In this document: positions 16,992 to 25,050 of the stretch, piece after piece
Position numbering within the stretch: the first letter of the stretch is position 1
Layout: every line of letters begins with the position of its first letter
Assembly (NCBI RefSeq): GCF_014212355.1
Contig: NZ_JACKXD010000001.1
Coordinates: forward strand, 62,001 to 126,000
Direction: 5' to 3'
Origin: Halobellus ruber
GTDB taxonomy: Archaea > Halobacteriota > Halobacteria > Halobacteriales > Haloferacaceae
Length of the DNA stretch: 64,000 nt
Notes under the pieces: model-generated
Told to the model about the DNA's origin: nothing
Databases searched by the model: none
What the model saw: the letters and a program-made list of their open reading frames with translations, nothing else
Program-made: the position numbers and the translations under genes

Positions 16992-17771
16992 GTGTTCGCG
17001 CCGCGAGTGGCCCTCGCGAGCCTCAGCGGCGCGGCCGACGCCGCGTGGGCCCGAGCCGGCGCCGACCACGCCGGCGCGGCGTTCCTCGGCGGGATCGCCC
17101 TCGACGAGCCGACCCGCGAGGCCGCCCGGGACCTCGTCGCCCGCGACCGCGAGGAGTTCCTGCCGCCCGACCCGGTCGCGTTCGTGGCGGCGCAACTCGA
17201 CGCGCTCGCGGACGCCCCGATCAGACCCGGCGTGAACGTCCGCGCCGCCGCCGCCGCCCCGGTCGCAGAGGTCGCGAGCGTCTGTGCGGCCCACGATGCG
17301 ATCCTGGAGATCAACGCCCACTGCCGGCAGGCAGAGATGTGTGCGGTAGGCTGCGGCGAGGCGCTGCTCCGGGACACCGACCGACTCCGTACGTTCGTTG
17401 CGGCCGCGAGCGACGCCGGCGCGGCGCCCGGCGTGAAGGTCCGCGCAGGGGTGTCGGGCGTCGACCTCCCCGGCGTCGCCCGCGCGGTCGCGGACGCCGG
17501 CGCCGAGGCGATCCACATCGACGCGATGGATTCGGAGCCGGTGGTCCGCGAGGTCGCCGAGGCGGCGCCGTCGCTTTTCGTGATCGCCAACAACGAGGTC
17601 CGCGGTCCGGAGAGCGTCGCCGAGTACCTGGGGTACGGCGCTGACGCCGTCAGCATCGGCCGGCCGAGCACCGATCCGGCGGTCCGACGGCGGGTCCGCC
17701 GCGCCGTCGAGCAGTGGGACGGCGGGACCGCAGACGCCACCGGGATATGTCTGGAGGCGGACGTGTCGTGA
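16992..17771 (+). CDS. Dus-like FMN-type (beta/alpha)8-barrel protein
   Basis: A 259-residue protein related to tRNA-dihydrouridine synthases and dihydroorotate dehydrogenases. 'LEINAHCRQAEMCAVGCGEALLRD' (near residues 105-128) corresponds to the Dus catalytic segment, keeping the N-x-x-C residues. 'GAEAIHIDAMD' and 'VIANNEVRGPESVAEYL' plus 'GADAVSIGRP' form the phosphate/flavin end of the barrel. It lacks the C-terminal tRNA-binding domain of true Dus, so a small-molecule substrate is possible. The GTG start follows cofD by 51 bases, and the stop overlaps the next start (GTGA). Confidence 0.8.
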   Translation: MFAPRVALASLSGAADAAWARAGADHAGAAFLGGIALDEPTREAARDLVARDREEFLPPDPVAFVAAQLDALADAPIRPGVNVRAAAAAPVAEVASVCAAHDAILEINAHCRQAEMCAVGCGEALLRDTDRLRTFVAAASDAGAAPGVKVRAGVSGVDLPGVARAVADAGAEAIHIDAMDSEPVVREVAEAAPSLFVIANNEVRGPESVAEYLGYGADAVSIGRPSTDPAVRRRVRRAVEQWDGGTADATGICLEADVS

Positions 17772-18631
17772 CCCCCGGTACCGACCCCGACGCCGAGTGG
17801 GGGCCCGCGGAGCACGCCCAGGTAGCACTGCTCGCGGACGTCGCGGCGGCACCGAAGCCGGGGAACGTCGATCGCGACCACGACCACTCGAGCCTCCGGC
17901 TCGGCCACTTCCTCGCCGGCGGCGTCGGGGCGGGTGCGGGACTCCGCGACGCGGCCGCCGCCGACCCCGTCGGGGGCGCCTTCGAGCGCGCGGTCGCGGG
18001 GATGGCCCGGGGAGCCGGCACGAACACCCAGTTCGGGAGCCTCCTGCTCGTGGTGCCGCTCGTTCGCACCGCGGCCGCGGCGGATCGGGCGCTGTCGCCC
18101 GATGGCGCCGCCGCGATCGCGGAGTCGACGACCGTCGCCGACGCGGCGGCGTTCTACCGCGCGTTCGAGCACGTCGACGTCGCGGTCGCGGAGCCACCGG
18201 CAGGGATGGGCGAGCTGGACGTGCGGCGCGGGGCCGCAGCGATTCCGCGCCTGAAAGCCAGGGGACTCACCCTCTACGACGTGCTCTCCGGGAGCGCCGC
18301 GGACAGTAACGCGACCGAATGGACGACCGGCTTCCGGCGGACGTTCGAAACCGCGGCGGGGATCGTCGACGACGACGGCCCCCTCACGGACCGGGTCGCG
18401 CGGGCGTTCCTCGACCGCCTCGCGGCCGAGGCGGACACCCACGTTCGGACGACCCACGGCGCCGACGTCGCCACGGAGGTCCGCGAGCGTGCGGCAGCAG
18501 CGCGCGGCGACCCCGACGCCGTCGCCGCGCTCGATTCCGACCTGCTCGACCGCGGGATCAACCCCGGGGCGACCGCCGATCTGGTCACCGCGGCGGCCTT
18601 CGTCGCGCTCGAACGCGGGGTGTCGGTGTGA
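17768..18631 (+). CDS. CitG-like (triphosphoribosyl-dephospho-CoA synthase family) protein
   Basis: From the GTG at 17768, which overlaps the previous stop, the protein has 287 residues. Family marks are 'AAAPKPGNVDRDHDHSSLRL' near the N-terminus, 'GTNTQFGSLLLVVPLV' and 'DSNATEW'-type loops, with a final 'DLLDRGINPGATADLVTAAAFVALE'. CitG makes the citrate-lyase prosthetic group from dephospho-CoA and ATP. No citrate lyase is nearby, so archaeal members such as this must do something else. It is coupled to DUF447 downstream (GTGA). Confidence 0.85.
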   Translation: MTPGTDPDAEWGPAEHAQVALLADVAAAPKPGNVDRDHDHSSLRLGHFLAGGVGAGAGLRDAAAADPVGGAFERAVAGMARGAGTNTQFGSLLLVVPLVRTAAAADRALSPDGAAAIAESTTVADAAAFYRAFEHVDVAVAEPPAGMGELDVRRGAAAIPRLKARGLTLYDVLSGSAADSNATEWTTGFRRTFETAAGIVDDDGPLTDRVARAFLDRLAAEADTHVRTTHGADVATEVRERAAAARGDPDAVAALDSDLLDRGINPGATADLVTAAAFVALERGVSV

Positions 18632-19344
18632 GCGGCGATGAGACGCCTCCCCGGGCGGACGGCGCCGAGGACTACGACCCCGTGACCGACCCGGCCGACG
18701 CCGACCGGGTCGACGGCTGGCCGCTCGCCCTGCGTGGGGTCACCGAATCGGTGGTGACGACGCTGGGGCCGAACGACCGGTGGAACCTGGCCGCGCTCGG
18801 GTTGCAGGCGCCGGACGGGTCTGTGGGGGCGACGCCGGCTGAGCCGGTCACCGCAACCACGTGGGGGAACACCCGGACGCGGCGGAACTTCCACCGGCAG
18901 GGCGGCGGCGTGATCCAGTTCGTCTCCGACCCGCGGACGTTCGTCGCTGCCGCGCTCACGATCCACGAGGTCGACGAACCGGTCCTCCCCGAGGCCCACG
19001 CGTGGGTCGAGGTGCGGGCCGAGCGGGTCGGTTCCGGCGAGGACGGCGGGACGCGGTGGGAGGAGTGGGAGCTCCGCCCCGTCGAGGCGGCCGTCGTCGA
19101 CCCGGTCGTCCCCCGGATCAACCGGGGGTTCGCGGCCGTGATCGAGGCCACCGTGGCGGCCTCGCGGCTCGATGTTCCCGCGTACGACACCGACGACCTC
19201 CTCGCGCGGCTCCGGTGGCTCGCCGACGTGGTCGATCGGTGCGGCGGCCGCCCGGAACGGGAGGCGTTCGCGACGCTCGATTCGAAGACCGGGTGGCGCG
19301 AGCGACTCGACGACGCGACCGACGCGGTTCGGTTCGACCCCTGA
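18628..19344 (+). CDS. DUF447-family protein
   Basis: A 238-residue acidic protein starting at the GTG overlapping the CitG-like stop. The pattern 'ALRGVTESVVTTLGPNDRWNLAALGL', then 'ATTWGNTRTRRNFHR' and 'GVIQFVSDPRTFVAAALTI', followed by 'INRGFAAVIEATVAASRLDV', matches DUF447, a split-barrel flavin-reductase-like family in archaea and methylotrophs. Its known neighbourhoods point to coenzyme synthesis. The strong coupling to CitG-like and Dus-like genes suggests one pathway. Confidence 0.85.
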   Translation: MSGDETPPRADGAEDYDPVTDPADADRVDGWPLALRGVTESVVTTLGPNDRWNLAALGLQAPDGSVGATPAEPVTATTWGNTRTRRNFHRQGGGVIQFVSDPRTFVAAALTIHEVDEPVLPEAHAWVEVRAERVGSGEDGGTRWEEWELRPVEAAVVDPVVPRINRGFAAVIEATVAASRLDVPAYDTDDLLARLRWLADVVDRCGGRPEREAFATLDSKTGWRERLDDATDAVRFDP

Positions 19345-19424
19345 GCGTCGGGCTCCGGCGATCGACGGGTCCGCGACCGTCGCGCACCGAAGACTCCTTG
19401 AGCCTCCTGCCCGAGATTCCGGGT

Positions 19425-20021
19425 ATGAGTACAGACCAACGCGACGACGCCGGGGGGGCTGCCGGAGCCGACGCGGAGCCGGTCCACGAGAACGCCGGCC
19501 AGGACGTGATCGCTGTCGACGCCGACGACGAACGCACGGGGCTCGTGAACCGACTCGACGCCCACACGGGCGCGGGGACCCGCCACCGCGCGTTCACGTG
19601 TCTCGTCTTCGACGCCGAGGGCCACATCCTGCTGGGCCAGCGGTCGCCCGAAAAGCGGCTCTGGGACACCTTCTGGGACGGCACCGTCGCCTCCCACCCC
19701 GCCGAGGGCCAGTCACAACTCGAGGCGACCCGCGAACGCCTCGACGACGAACTCGGGATCACCCCGGACCAGTATTCTGACCTCCGGGTGACTGACAAGT
19801 TCGAGTACAAACGGTACTACGAGAACGCCGGCCTGGAGTGGGAGGTCTGTTCGGTGCTGAAGGTCACGCTCGAAGACGCTTCACTCGACCCCGACGAGTC
19901 GGAGATCGCAGGGCTGCTGTGGGCCGACTACGAGCACCTTCACGAGAACCCCTCGTGGTACCGGCAGCTCCGGCTGTGTCCGTGGTTCGAGATCGCGATG
20001 CGGCGGGACTTCGAGGAGTAA
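19425..20021 (+). CDS. idi: Isopentenyl-diphosphate delta-isomerase, type 1 (Nudix)
   Basis: A 198-residue enzyme that interconverts IPP and DMAPP for archaeal ether-lipid and carotenoid synthesis. The Nudix fold shows 'HRAFTCLVFDAEGHILLGQR' and 'LWDTFWDGTVASHP', where the canonical type 1 active-site Cys segment (TNTCCSHP) is replaced by 'DGTVASHP'. 'GLEWEVCSVLKV' and the Trp/Tyr-rich C-terminus are also typical. The missing Cys in that segment is unusual relative to bacterial Idi. Its ATG lies 80 bases after DUF447. Confidence 0.85.
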   Translation: MSTDQRDDAGGAAGADAEPVHENAGQDVIAVDADDERTGLVNRLDAHTGAGTRHRAFTCLVFDAEGHILLGQRSPEKRLWDTFWDGTVASHPAEGQSQLEATRERLDDELGITPDQYSDLRVTDKFEYKRYYENAGLEWEVCSVLKVTLEDASLDPDESEIAGLLWADYEHLHENPSWYRQLRLCPWFEIAMRRDFEE

Positions 20022-20084
20022 CCGGAAAGACGCTTCCGACGGCGGTCGGAACCCCCTTGCCGGTCCGGCTCCTCCCCGGTGACG

Positions 20085-20792
20085 ATGACGGACGCTACGC
20101 CGGCGCTCTACGACTCGCTCGACGGACAGGTCGCCCTCGTCACCGGCGCGAACCGCGGTATCGGCCGGGCGGTTGCGTCGAACCTCCACGATCTGGGTGC
20201 GACCGTCTTCGCCGCCACCCGCTCTGTGACCCACGACGTCCCCGACGACTGGGAGCACCTCCTCGTGGACGTGACCCAGGAAGGTGAGATCTCCCAGGCG
20301 GCCGACGAGATCTTCCAGTCCGCCGGCCGGCTGGACGTCGTGGTCAACAACGCCGGGATCGGGGAGTTCGGGTCCGACATCGTCTCCGAGTCGGTGGAGA
20401 CGATCGACCGGACGCTCGCGACCAACCTCCGCGGCCCGATGCTCGTGTGCAAGCACACCGTCCCGCTACTGCTCCGGACCGACGGCGGCCGCGTCGTCAA
20501 CGTCTCCTCGGGGATGGGCGCGATCGGCGAGGGCCAGTCCGGCGGGTCGCCGGCCTACCGCGTGTCGAAGACCGGGCTGAACGGGCTCACGGCGTACCTC
20601 CACGGGGAGTACGCCGACGACGGGCTGCTCGCGAACTCGGCCTGTCCGGGGTGGGTCCGGACCGATATGGGCGGCGCGGAGGCCGACCGGTCGGTGGAAC
20701 GCGGCGCCGAGACCCCGACGTGGCTGTGTCGGTTCCGACCCGGGTCGCCGAGCGGCCGGTTCTGGCGGGACACGGAACCGATCGAGTGGTGA
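20085..20792 (+). CDS. Short-chain dehydrogenase/reductase
   Basis: A 235-residue classical SDR. The cofactor loop 'VTGANRGIGRA' lies near residues 17-27, 'VVNNAGIGEFGSD' follows, the catalytic Ser is in 'VNVSSGMGAIGEG', and the YxxxK motif is 'YRVSKTGLN'. NAD(P)-dependent; substrate unknown. A GTG two codons upstream (20079) is an alternative start. It follows idi by 63 bases and could be co-transcribed. Confidence 0.9.
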   Translation: MTDATPALYDSLDGQVALVTGANRGIGRAVASNLHDLGATVFAATRSVTHDVPDDWEHLLVDVTQEGEISQAADEIFQSAGRLDVVVNNAGIGEFGSDIVSESVETIDRTLATNLRGPMLVCKHTVPLLLRTDGGRVVNVSSGMGAIGEGQSGGSPAYRVSKTGLNGLTAYLHGEYADDGLLANSACPGWVRTDMGGAEADRSVERGAETPTWLCRFRPGSPSGRFWRDTEPIEW

Positions 20793-20835
20793 CCGAGTGG
20801 ACAGTTCTTTGAGCCCGGGTTCCGTCCCCCGAGGT

Positions 20836-21078
20836 ATGTCGCAGGATCCGGGCGTCCGCGAGTCCCCCGGCGCGCTCGTCGACTACGCCGCCGGCGTCGC
20901 CGACGTCCTCGCCCACGGGGGTGTGGCCGTCGCGATCGTCGGGCTGTTGCTGGGGTTGCTTCTGGTGACGCCCGTCGGCGGCGGGATCGTTCTGGTCCTC
21001 GTTGCAGTCGTCCTTCCAGCCGTTGCTGTGGGCCTCTGGCTCGAAGTCCCTGCGCGGCTTCGGGAGCAGTTGGGGTAG
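20836..21078 (+). CDS. Small two-helix membrane protein
   Basis: Starting at MSQDPG, 80 residues with two hydrophobic segments (about 26-45 and 48-66) and a basic C-terminus 'PARLREQLG'. The ATG has a 'gaggtATG' context, and an upstream in-frame ATG at 20797 is less likely. Function unknown. It follows the SDR closely, and a 76-bp palindromic element lies 78 bases downstream. Confidence 0.65.
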   Translation: MSQDPGVRESPGALVDYAAGVADVLAHGGVAVAIVGLLLGLLLVTPVGGGIVLVLVAVVLPAVAVGLWLEVPARLREQLG

Positions 21079-21155
21079 CTGACGGCTGGGGAAGATCGGT
21101 GGCTTCAATCGCGACGAAACCGAACTCGATACTGCGCGAGGGTGGCCGAGTCATA

Positions 21156-21231
21156 GTAGCGTTTGGAAGTCTTCGCTCACTCGATCGCACGACGGCGTGC
21201 GACCGGATGTGCAACCAGTTGCAAACGCTAC
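21156..21231. repeat. 76-bp palindromic element, copy 2
   Basis: Almost identical (2 differences) to 15518-15593, with inverted ends 'GTAGCGTTTGGAAGT' and 'AGTTGCAAACGCTAC' and an inner inverted repeat around GATCGCACG. It sits between a small membrane-protein gene and the tRNA-Leu region. The following 229 bases (21232-21460) hold nothing I recognise. Confidence 0.85.
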
Positions 21232-21460
21232 GATAGAAAAAGGCGACGGCCTCAAACCCGGGTCCGCCTCCAGCGGTTCGTGACGCAGCCGCCTCACCAC
21301 GTGGACTCATACGGATTATTGTTCGGACGCGAGGGGATGTCACCCCGTGTCCTCTGTGCGTATCCTGACGCTCGGAGCAGGCTGGAGATCTTACCTCGAT
21401 CCATCCCTCAGGTTTTCACTCACGATCGCTGATGCTATCGGCCCAGTCCTACCGAGGAAC

Positions 21461-21544
21461 TGCCACGGACAGGATTTGAACCTGCGGACCCCTATGGGAG
21501 AGCATCTTGAGTGCTCCGCCTTTTCCGAACTTGGCTACCGTGGC
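21461..21544 (-). tRNA. tRNA-Leu (CAA)
   Basis: An 84-nt class II tRNA on the minus strand. The acceptor stem is GCCACGG/CCGTGGC with discriminator A, and the anticodon loop CTCAAGA is closed by GAGCA/TGCTC, giving anticodon CAA. A long variable arm (CCCATAGGGG) and the T-arm GCAGGTTCAAATCCTGT follow. CCA is not encoded. Unlike the other three tRNA genes in the window, it has no tail relic downstream. Confidence 0.93.
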
Positions 21545-21926
21545 GCAGTGGAGCGTTGCCACTGACGAGTCTTGAATCGTGTGGTATTCACCCGTCTTCG
21601 GTGGGAAACCCTCGGGTGGCTCTGGTCTGTTGTGCCGCTGTTTTCAGGTGGCCACGGAGGGATGCCGTAGAGGCGACAACCCGCGTGCCGGCCCACCGCG
21701 TATCGACGCGGCGAGCGACAGCGAGCGGTGCCGCCGATGCGCGGATCCGAATCCTCCCCTACCCGTTGAACGGGGGAGGGACGGTCGAGCGCGCTCGGGT
21801 TCGGTCCACGCCTGCCAGTCTACCGGCGGACCACACGCCGTGCGCTCGTGTACCTCCCGACCCTCAACGACAGCCCGCTGTCTCACCGCAAAAACAGGCC
21901 GGAGCGGGAAGCGACGAAACCCCCGA
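21545..21926. other. 382-base gap, unexplained, one GC-rich hairpin
   Basis: I see no credible gene here; the open frames are Arg-rich shadows. A short hairpin 'CCCGTTGAACGGG' lies near 21768-21780 within C-rich and G-rich flanks, so a structured RNA is conceivable. The sequence lacks SRP RNA and RNase P RNA signatures known to me. Confidence 0.4.
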
Positions 21927-22331
21927 TCAGACCGTCGCCGATCGGCTTCGGAGCCACTGGACGGCTTCCGAGCGAGTATCGAAGTAGTGCGTCCGCAGCG
22001 CCCCGTCGCCGACCTCCTGCATAATGTTCTCGACGCTCATGTTCGCGATCACGCTCTCCGGCTGTACGATCGCCATCTGAGCGAGACTCGTCTCGACCGC
22101 CCGCGGGAACCAGTCGGTGTTCGACCACTCCTGGTCGTCGTCGGAGACGGTTCCCATCTCGCGCAGATCCGCGAGCCAGTTTTCGGCGCCTTCCCTCTGA
22201 ACGAGTTCGAGTCCGGCGTCAAGCCCCTCCCGAAACGCCGCCCCCTGTGCGAAATCGTGCCACTCCATCACGACAGCGTTCAGCTCTTCGTCGTACTGTG
22301 CCGTAAGGTGGTCCTCGTCGTAGTACGCCAT
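21927..22331 (-). CDS. STAS/SpoIIAA-like protein
   Basis: From the ATG at 22331 the protein is 134 residues. 'YDEELNAVVMEWHDFAQGAAFREGLDAGL' followed by 'ENWLADLREMGTVSDDDQEW' and 'ESVIANMSVENIMQEV' is the pattern of stand-alone SpoIIAA-like/STAS-fold proteins, often found in Bacteroidetes and haloarchaea. Such proteins are thought to be regulatory or ligand-binding. No cognate kinase is adjacent. The gene lies just downstream of gpmI's end on the same strand but with its own promoter gap. Confidence 0.75.
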   Translation of the reverse strand: MAYYDEDHLTAQYDEELNAVVMEWHDFAQGAAFREGLDAGLELVQREGAENWLADLREMGTVSDDDQEWSNTDWFPRAVETSLAQMAIVQPESVIANMSVENIMQEVGDGALRTHYFDTRSEAVQWLRSRSATV

Positions 22332-22399
22332 AGTGTGACAACCCAAACTGTGGGAAATAAACCTTCGCGGCCGGCTATCAGAACTGAAATACGGTGTGT

Positions 22400-23914
22400 T
22401 CACTCCACCAGCGACCCGCCCGTCATCGCCGCCGGCGCCTCAATACCTACCAGTTCCAGCATCGTCGGGGCGACATCACAGAGGGAGCCGCCGTCGCGGA
22501 CACGTCTTCCGCCGCTGTCGGCGTCGGGCGTCAGGTAGATGAACGGCACCGGGTTCGTGGTATGGGCGGTGTGCGGCTTCTCGGCCGTGCCCATATCGTC
22601 GGCGTTGCCGTGGTCCGCGGTCACGAGCACGTGACCGCCGGCTTCCTGGACCGCGGGCACCAGCCGGCCGAGCTCCCGGTCGACGGTCTCGACGGCGGTC
22701 ACGGCCGCCTCGAAGTCGCCGGTGTGGCCGACCATATCCGGGTTCGCGTAGTTGAGGACCATCGCGTCGGGATCCGCGGCGTCGATCAGGTCGACCGCGG
22801 TATCGGTCACCTCCGCCGCGCTCATCTCCGGCCGGCGGTCGTACGTCGGCACGTCCGGGCTCTCCACGATCCGGCGGATCTCCCCCTCGAACTCCACCTC
22901 GCGGCCGCCGTTGAGGAAGTAGGTGACGTGGGGGTACTTCTCCGATTCGGCGATCCGGAGCTGTGTCACCCCGGCCGCCGCGAGCGCCTCCCCGAGGGTC
23001 TCCGCGGGCTCCGCCGGCGGGAACGCGACCGTGAGGTCGAACGTCTCGTCGTACTCGGTCATCGTCACGACCGTCGTCTCCGGCGGGTCGGTGTCGAACG
23101 GCCACGTGGGGTCGATGTCGGCGAGCAGCCGGACCAACTGGCGGGCCCGATCGGGGCGGAAATTGAAAAATAGCACCGCGTCGCCGTCGTCGAGCGCCGG
23201 TCGGTCCCGGACCAGGGTCGGTTCGACGAACTCGTCGGTGTCGCCGCGGTCGTAGGAGGCCCGGACCGCCTCGACTGCGGTGTCGGCCTCGTGGTCGGCG
23301 GTGCGGTCGACGATGGCGTCGTAGGCGCGCTTGGTCCGCTCCCAGTTTCGATCCCGGTCCATCGCGTAGTACCGGCCGGAGACGGTCGCGACCTCGCCGG
23401 TTCCGTGCTCGTCGACGACCTCTCGGAGTCGGGTGAGGTACGCCTCGCCGGCGTAGGGGTCGGTGTCGCGGCCGTCGGTGAACGCGTGGGTGACGGCGTC
23501 GACGCCGTAATCCGCCGCGGCCTCGATCAGCGCGTGGAGGTGGCCCTGCTCGGAGTGGACGCCGCCGTCGCTGAGCAGCCCCATACAGTGGACCCGTCCG
23601 CCCGTCCCGACCACGTGGTCGAAGGCCGACTCGATCGCGGGGTTGTCCCGGAACTCCCCCGCAGCGATGGCGTCCTCGATCCGGGTGTACGCCTGCGTGA
23701 CGACCCGTCCCGCGCCGATGTTGAGGTGGCCGACCTCGCTGTTGCCCATCTGTCCCTCGGGGAGGCCGACGCGCCGGCCGGAGACGTCCAGGGTGCCGTA
23801 CGCCCCCGCGTCGGCGAACCACTCGACGTTCGGCGTCGACGCCGCCTTCACCGCGTCCCGCCGGTCGTGGTCGCCGAGACCCCACCCGTCGAGGATGACG
23901 AGCCCTACCTGCAT
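22400..23914 (-). CDS. gpmI: 2,3-bisphosphoglycerate-independent phosphoglycerate mutase
   Basis: A 504-residue alkaline-phosphatase-superfamily enzyme of glycolysis/gluconeogenesis that interconverts 3- and 2-phosphoglycerate with two Mn ions. 'LVILDGWG' near residue 5 binds metal, the phosphoserine is S59 in 'GQMGNSEVGHLNIGAG', and 'VTADHGNADDM' plus 'HTAHTTNPVPFIYL' carry the second metal site. Full length for the family. The start at MQVGLVILDG was chosen because 87 upstream in-frame codons are non-protein-like and overlap the structured repeat. Confidence 0.96.
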   Translation of the reverse strand: MQVGLVILDGWGLGDHDRRDAVKAASTPNVEWFADAGAYGTLDVSGRRVGLPEGQMGNSEVGHLNIGAGRVVTQAYTRIEDAIAAGEFRDNPAIESAFDHVVGTGGRVHCMGLLSDGGVHSEQGHLHALIEAAADYGVDAVTHAFTDGRDTDPYAGEAYLTRLREVVDEHGTGEVATVSGRYYAMDRDRNWERTKRAYDAIVDRTADHEADTAVEAVRASYDRGDTDEFVEPTLVRDRPALDDGDAVLFFNFRPDRARQLVRLLADIDPTWPFDTDPPETTVVTMTEYDETFDLTVAFPPAEPAETLGEALAAAGVTQLRIAESEKYPHVTYFLNGGREVEFEGEIRRIVESPDVPTYDRRPEMSAAEVTDTAVDLIDAADPDAMVLNYANPDMVGHTGDFEAAVTAVETVDRELGRLVPAVQEAGGHVLVTADHGNADDMGTAEKPHTAHTTNPVPFIYLTPDADSGGRRVRDGGSLCDVAPTMLELVGIEAPAAMTGGSLVE

Positions 23915-24044
23915 ACCCGGTCCGACGGCGAGGAGGGGTGAATAGGCTTCGTTTCTGGGGGTGGGTGGTGGGCTAAACCCCGCTGTCACCACCACGGCGA
24001 CGAGCCCGAACGAGCGACGGCTGATGGAGAATCCACTATCGGGT

Positions 24045-24216
24045 GGGACTGGAAGGGGCCGCGCTCTCGACGAAGACGGCTGAGCAAGGACCGCAGGAGC
24101 GAGCCGTGCGAGACCGGATGTCTCGCTGGAAACCGGCGGCTCGCCGCCGGTGACGAAGCGAGCGACGAGGAGCACAGCGAGTCGCAGGTGACGAGAGCGC
24201 GGGGGCTTCCGAGGTC
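24045..24216. repeat. Structured intergenic repeat, copy 2 (longest)
   Basis: A 172-bp copy running from 'GGGACTGGAAGGGGCCGCGC' to 'GAGAGCGCGGGGGCTTCCGA' plus GGTC. The arms pair as an 11-bp stem, a 3x3 loop and a 5-bp clamp. The inside shares 'GCAAGGACCGCAGGAGCGAG' with copy 1 but is about 50 bp longer. It lies in the divergent gap between gpmI and the DUF1405-like gene, so it could affect both promoters. Confidence 0.75.
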
Positions 24217-24295
24217 TTCTACGAACCGTTCCCTACCACGACACACCCAACCACACAGTACCGACGCGACACCTTCTTTCGGCTCCCCGGCGTCG

Positions 24296-24967
24296 ATGGG
24301 GGCGATGGCCGACGCCGCCGACCTCCGGGCCCGCCTCAGGCGCCCGTTCCCGAAGCGGTGGGTGCAGTACTACCTCGGCAACCCAGCAAGCCTGGGGTGG
24401 CTGCTCGTCGCCGACGCCGCGGCGTTTCTCGTCGGCATCAGCTTCTACGTCCACTCCGACCCCTCGCTCCGGGACCTCAGTGCCCTTGCGTACCCGCTGT
24501 TCGGCGATTCGCCGACCGCGCTGGCGCTTGCGGCCCTCTCGGTTGCGACCCTGCTGCCACACCTGGGACGGTCGCTCGATGAGGTCCCCTCGAACCGGCT
24601 GCTCGCGCTCGTCCACACCCTCGCGTTCGTGTGGCTCGTGAAATACGGCGTCTGGACCGCCATCGCGCTCAATCTCCGCCCGGGCCTCTACGTCGGGTTC
24701 ACCCCCACCCTGCTCTGGGAGTACTGGGGCATCCTCCTCACGCATCTGTTCTTCCTGCTTCACGCCGCCGTCATCCCCTATTACGGTCGTACGTCCCGCG
24801 GGGCGCTGGCGGCGGCGCTCCTCTTGCTCCTCCTCAACGACGCCTTCGACTACGGACTGGGGCTCTACCCGCCGCTGCGGTACGAGGCGGGGCCGCTGCT
24901 CGCGGGGATCACGGTCGTCCTCTCGTTTCTGACCGTCGGATACGCGTACTGGGTATTCGACCGGTAG
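24296..24967 (+). CDS. DUF1405-family membrane protein
   Basis: A 223-residue protein with about six hydrophobic segments and short loops: 'LLVADAAAFLVGISFY', 'LALAALSVATLLPHL', 'LALVHTLAFVWLVKYGVW', 'WGILLTHLFFLLHAA' and others. The pattern fits DUF1405, an uncharacterised integral membrane family found in firmicutes and archaea. A second ATG at 24305 (MADAADL) is equally plausible. The gene diverges from gpmI; function unknown. Confidence 0.8.
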   Translation: MGAMADAADLRARLRRPFPKRWVQYYLGNPASLGWLLVADAAAFLVGISFYVHSDPSLRDLSALAYPLFGDSPTALALAALSVATLLPHLGRSLDEVPSNRLLALVHTLAFVWLVKYGVWTAIALNLRPGLYVGFTPTLLWEYWGILLTHLFFLLHAAVIPYYGRTSRGALAAALLLLLLNDAFDYGLGLYPPLRYEAGPLLAGITVVLSFLTVGYAYWVFDR

Positions 24968-25021
24968 ACGGTTCGAGAAGCGAGAATACGCCGATATCGA
25001 TACTGCAAGAATGCGGTACTA

Positions 25022-25029
25022 TCTTATAG
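25022..25029 (+). promoter_or_regulatory. TATA-like box of the HTH regulator gene
   Basis: 'tcttatag' lies 22-29 bases before the ATG at 25051, implying an almost leaderless transcript. The upstream 50 bases are AT-rich compared with the surrounding DNA. Confidence 0.5.
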
Positions 25030-25050
25030 CTGAACGGTTTACCTCCGGTT

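Noticed and set aside
15846-18197. 783-codon minus-strand open frame opposite cofD and the CitG-like gene
   Set aside because: Arg/Gly/Pro-rich antisense shadow, common in GC-rich genomes. The plus-strand genes have clear family motifs.
21545-21926. RNase P RNA or SRP RNA gene in the gap near tRNA-Leu
   Set aside because: The conserved cores I know for these RNAs are absent, on either strand.
22394-23173. Plus-strand open frame opposite gpmI
   Set aside because: His/Arg/Val-rich antisense shadow of a clear phosphoglycerate mutase gene.
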